NCBI GenBank assembly: GCA_044370335.1 | Contig: JBILVS010000114.1 | Coordinates: 1 to 8,613, forward strand | Reading direction: 5' to 3' | DNA: 8,613 nt | Source of the DNA: REEB509 sp044370335 | GTDB lineage: Bacteria; Pseudomonadota; Alphaproteobacteria; Caulobacterales; Aquidulcibacteraceae | Shown: positions 7,751 through 8,613 of the stretch, piece by piece | Numbering within the stretch: position 1 is the first letter of the stretch | Layout: each line of letters starts with the position of its first letter | Made by a program: the position numbers and the translations under genes | The notes under the pieces: model-generated | What the model was told of the DNA's origin: nothing | Database searches by the model: none | The model's input: the letters and a program-made list of their open reading frames with translations, nothing else

Positions 7751-7846
7751 ATGAAAGGGGAGGCAGCCTTGCGTCCAATTGTGCAAGTCATGCAAGAAGC
7801 GGGTGTCAATCCGTTGGAAAAAAGCGCCACTTGGCCCATTGTATAA
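7751..7846 (+). CDS. Possible 31-residue ORF, doubtful
   Basis: An ATG at 7751 opens 31 codons ending in TAA at 7844-7846. The peptide starts MKGEAALRPIVQVMQEAG and ends SATWPIV. No Shine-Dalgarno precedes the ATG. However, GGGGAGG at 7757-7763 sits 5 bases before an in-frame TTG at 7769, which would give 25 residues. The same frame is open upstream to at least 7667, about 60 codons without a stop, so this could also be the tail of a decayed gene. I do not recognise the peptide. Base composition is unlike the neighbouring genes. It could equally be non-coding leader or promoter DNA. Confidence 0.15.
   Translation: MKGEAALRPIVQVMQEAGVNPLEKSATWPIV
7768..7796. repeat. CTTGC-N10-GCAAG inverted repeat with an extra GCAAG copy
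   Basis: CTTGC at 7768-7772 and GCAAG at 7783-7787 form an inverted repeat with a 10-base spacer. A second TGCAAG at 7791-7796 repeats the one at 7782-7787 with a 9-bp period. Another CTTGC lies at 7734-7738. The layout resembles a regulator-binding site upstream of prkA, but no known operator is matched. Confidence 0.35.
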
Positions 7847-7847
7847 G
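7813..7847 (+). promoter_or_regulatory. Weak candidate promoter for prkA (heat-shock-like)
   Basis: GTTGGAA (7813-7819) and GCCCATTG (7834-7841) are spaced by 14 bases. They partly match the sigma-32 pattern CTTGAA / CCCCATNT. TATAAG (7842-7847) is also close to a sigma-70 -10 box but has no -35 at 16-18 bases; TTGGAA is 22 away. A start site near 7848 would leave a leader of about 170 bases carrying both stem-loops. The match is imperfect and the call is tentative. Confidence 0.15.
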
Positions 7848-7856
7848 GGTGACGGG

Positions 7857-7885
7857 GGCTCAACAGGCAACTGGCGCGTTGAGCC
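7857..7885 (+). repeat. Stem-loop: 8-bp perfect stem, 13-base loop
   Basis: GGCTCAAC (7857-7864) pairs perfectly with GTTGAGCC (7878-7885). It is not followed by a T-tract, so it is not an ordinary intrinsic terminator. Lying about 130 bases before prkA and abutting a second stem-loop, it may be a leader structure or an operator. Confidence 0.5.
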
Positions 7886-7913
7886 TCGATGGTGGGCGGC
7901 CGGGCGGCATCGA
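7886..7913 (+). repeat. Stem-loop: 6-bp stem, 16-base GC-rich loop
   Basis: TCGATG (7886-7891) pairs with CATCGA (7908-7913). It begins at the base after the preceding stem-loop ends, so the two could stack in a transcript. The stem is short and chance is possible in DNA of this composition. Confidence 0.35.
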
Positions 7914-7956
7914 CCGGCGGTGTGATTGCCCAGGCCGACGCGCCACAACGCATTTC

Positions 7957-7966
7957 GGAGCGCTCC
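7957..7966. repeat. 10-bp perfect palindrome GGAGCGCTCC
   Basis: A fully self-complementary decamer about 50 bases before the prkA start. It could be half of an operator core, but palindromes of this size arise by chance in GC-rich DNA. No second copy is seen in the spacer. Confidence 0.3.
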
Positions 7967-8009
7967 AGACCCGGGCCTCATGCCGCCCAGGTTCTCGAGC
8001 GACGCGAAC

Positions 8010-8013
8010 GGAG
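8010..8013 (+). promoter_or_regulatory. Ribosome binding site of prkA
   Basis: GGAG ends 5 bases before the ATG at 8019 and supports that start. An in-frame ATG at 7980, which would add 13 residues, has no ribosome site, and its extra residues do not match known PrkA N-termini. Confidence 0.7.
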
Positions 8014-8018
8014 CTGTC

Positions 8019-8613
8019 ATGTCTAACGATCTGTTCCAGTCTTATGCCCGAGCGTTTGAAGGGCGGCGCGAGACCGAGATGTCCCTCAAGGACTTTCTGC
8101 AGGCCTGCCGCAACGATCCGATGATGCATGCCGGAGCGGCAGAGCGGCTCTTGGAGGCGATCGGGGAGCCTGACGTGATCGATACGGCGAAGGACGCCCG
8201 GTTGGGGCGGATCTTCATGAACCGGACGATCCGGATCTATCCCGCTTTCTCTGAATTTTACGGGATGGAGGACACGATCGAGCGGATCGTGAGCTTCCTG
8301 CGCCACGCCGCGCAAGGCTTGGAAGAGCGGAAGCAAATTCTCTATCTGCTCGGGCCGGTGGGCGGGGGGAAATCCTCGCTGGCGGAACGGATCAAGGCGC
8401 TGATCGAGAACCAGCCGATCTATGTGCTTAAGGCGGGAGACCAGCTCTCGCCGGTGTTTGAGAGCCCGCTGGGCCTGTTTGACGCAGGGGTGCACGGGGC
8501 TGAGTTGGAAGAGCGCTACACTATCCCGCGGCGGCGTCTGTCGGGGCTGATGAGCCCCTGGGCGGTGAAGCGGCTCGATGAGTTCGGCGGCGACATCACC
8601 AAATTCCGGGTGG
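8019..8613 (+). CDS. prkA: PrkA family AAA+ serine protein kinase (YeaG-like), 3' partial
   Basis: N-terminal 198 residues of a protein expected to be about 640-650 long; the window ends inside it. The match to E. coli YeaG is unmistakable along its length. LKDFLQACRND (23-33) is followed by AERLLEAIGEPDVIDTA (41-57) and YPAFSEFYGMED (74-85). LRHAAQGLEERKQILYLLGP (94-113) leads into the Walker A loop GPVGGGKS at 112-119. The stretch from MSPWAVKRLDEFGGDITKF to RV ends the visible part. Walker B and the C-terminal kinase-like domain lie beyond the window. Family members are cytoplasmic, and E. coli yeaG is tied to starvation and stress; the direct substrates are poorly known. In many proteobacteria prkA is followed by yeaH (DUF444) and spoVR/ycgB, so these are predicted just downstream. 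Its place directly after murG is unusual; a functional tie to wall synthesis is not shown. Confidence 0.96.
   Translation, partial: MSNDLFQSYARAFEGRRETEMSLKDFLQACRNDPMMHAGAAERLLEAIGEPDVIDTAKDARLGRIFMNRTIRIYPAFSEFYGMEDTIERIVSFLRHAAQGLEERKQILYLLGPVGGGKSSLAERIKALIENQPIYVLKAGDQLSPVFESPLGLFDAGVHGAELEERYTIPRRRLSGLMSPWAVKRLDEFGGDITKFRV

Larger units (their letters stand above)
7665..8018. other. 354-bp murG-prkA spacer with a low-GC left half
   Basis: No convincing gene, tRNA or transposase is seen here. By direct count, 7681-7850 is 92 G+C of 170 (54%) and 7851-8010 is 113 of 160 (71%), a sharp change near 7850. The low-GC half has CTTGC/GCAAG half-sites, an A6 run (7818-7823), a promoter-like stretch (7813-7847) and a 31-codon ORF. 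The GC-rich half has two abutting stem-loops (7857-7913) and the palindrome GGAGCGCTCC (7957-7966). No hairpin with a T-tract is present on the plus strand, so the end of the murG transcript is not marked. The prkA promoter is presumably here. I saw no good sigma-54 (GG-N10-GC) site, although prkA homologues such as E. coli yeaG are known to use one. Confidence 0.75.

Noticed and set aside
7804..7809. Perfect TTGACA -35 hexamer on the minus strand
   Set aside because: No acceptable -10 box lies 16-18 bases further on; the hexamers there read CTTGCA, TTGCAC and TGCACA.
7818..7835. Minus-strand terminator-like GCCAAGTGGC followed by GC and T6
   Set aside because: The stem is only 3-4 bp with a 2-4 base loop, too weak, and no minus-strand gene lies upstream that would need it.
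7980..8018. Upstream in-frame ATG for prkA adding 13 residues
   Set aside because: No Shine-Dalgarno before 7980, while GGAG is well placed before 8019. The added residues do not look like PrkA N-termini.
7661..8020. 119-codon minus-strand frame filling the murG-prkA spacer
   Set aside because: No recognisable family and no ribosome site evaluated as good. It crosses two regions of very different GC with no change in open-frame character. It is kept only as a reason to run a translated search of the spacer.
7720..8124. 134-codon plus-strand frame from a GTG in the spacer into prkA
   Set aside because: It runs out of frame through about 100 bases of clearly conserved prkA, with no ribosome site and a Cys/Arg-rich translation.
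7860..8495. 211-codon minus-strand open frame across the spacer and the prkA start
   Set aside because: Most of it is the antisense of conserved prkA codons, and the composition is shadow-like.

Overview
The window is a high-GC bacterial chromosome segment, most likely from an alphaproteobacterium. The protein wording supports this, for example MurD NDSKATNADAA followed by IYWIAGGQAKEGG and the MraY N-terminal region. The gene order murE-murF-mraY-murD-ftsW-murG is that of a dcw (division and cell wall) cluster. Species or family cannot be assigned from the sequence alone.

Positions 1-7664 hold six tightly packed plus-strand genes, surely one operon. They are murE (5' end cut by the window), murF, mraY, murD, ftsW and murG. 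Three of the junctions overlap (8, 4 and 8 bp); the other two gaps are 13 and 24 bp. The products cover a continuous stretch of peptidoglycan synthesis. MurD, MurE and MurF add D-Glu, meso-DAP and D-Ala-D-Ala to UDP-MurNAc-L-Ala. MraY moves the product to undecaprenyl phosphate (lipid I), MurG adds GlcNAc (lipid II), and FtsW polymerises lipid II at the septum. All key motifs look intact.

Positions 7665-8018 (354 bp) hold no convincing gene. The first part (about 7681-7850) is only about 54% GC, while the rest of the spacer is about 71%. It contains CTTGC/GCAAG half-sites, a weak promoter-like site and a 31-codon ORF of doubtful status. It is followed by two abutting stem-loops and a short palindrome.

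From 8019 to the window end runs the first 198 codons of prkA (yeaG family), an AAA+ serine protein kinase linked in other bacteria to stress and starvation. Most proteobacterial dcw clusters continue from murG into murC-murB-ddl-ftsQ-ftsA-ftsZ. Here the cluster stops at murG, so the murG/prkA junction is the most informative place in the window. I found no mobile element, CRISPR array, tRNA, rRNA or clearly new system. The unusual content is confined to the spacer.
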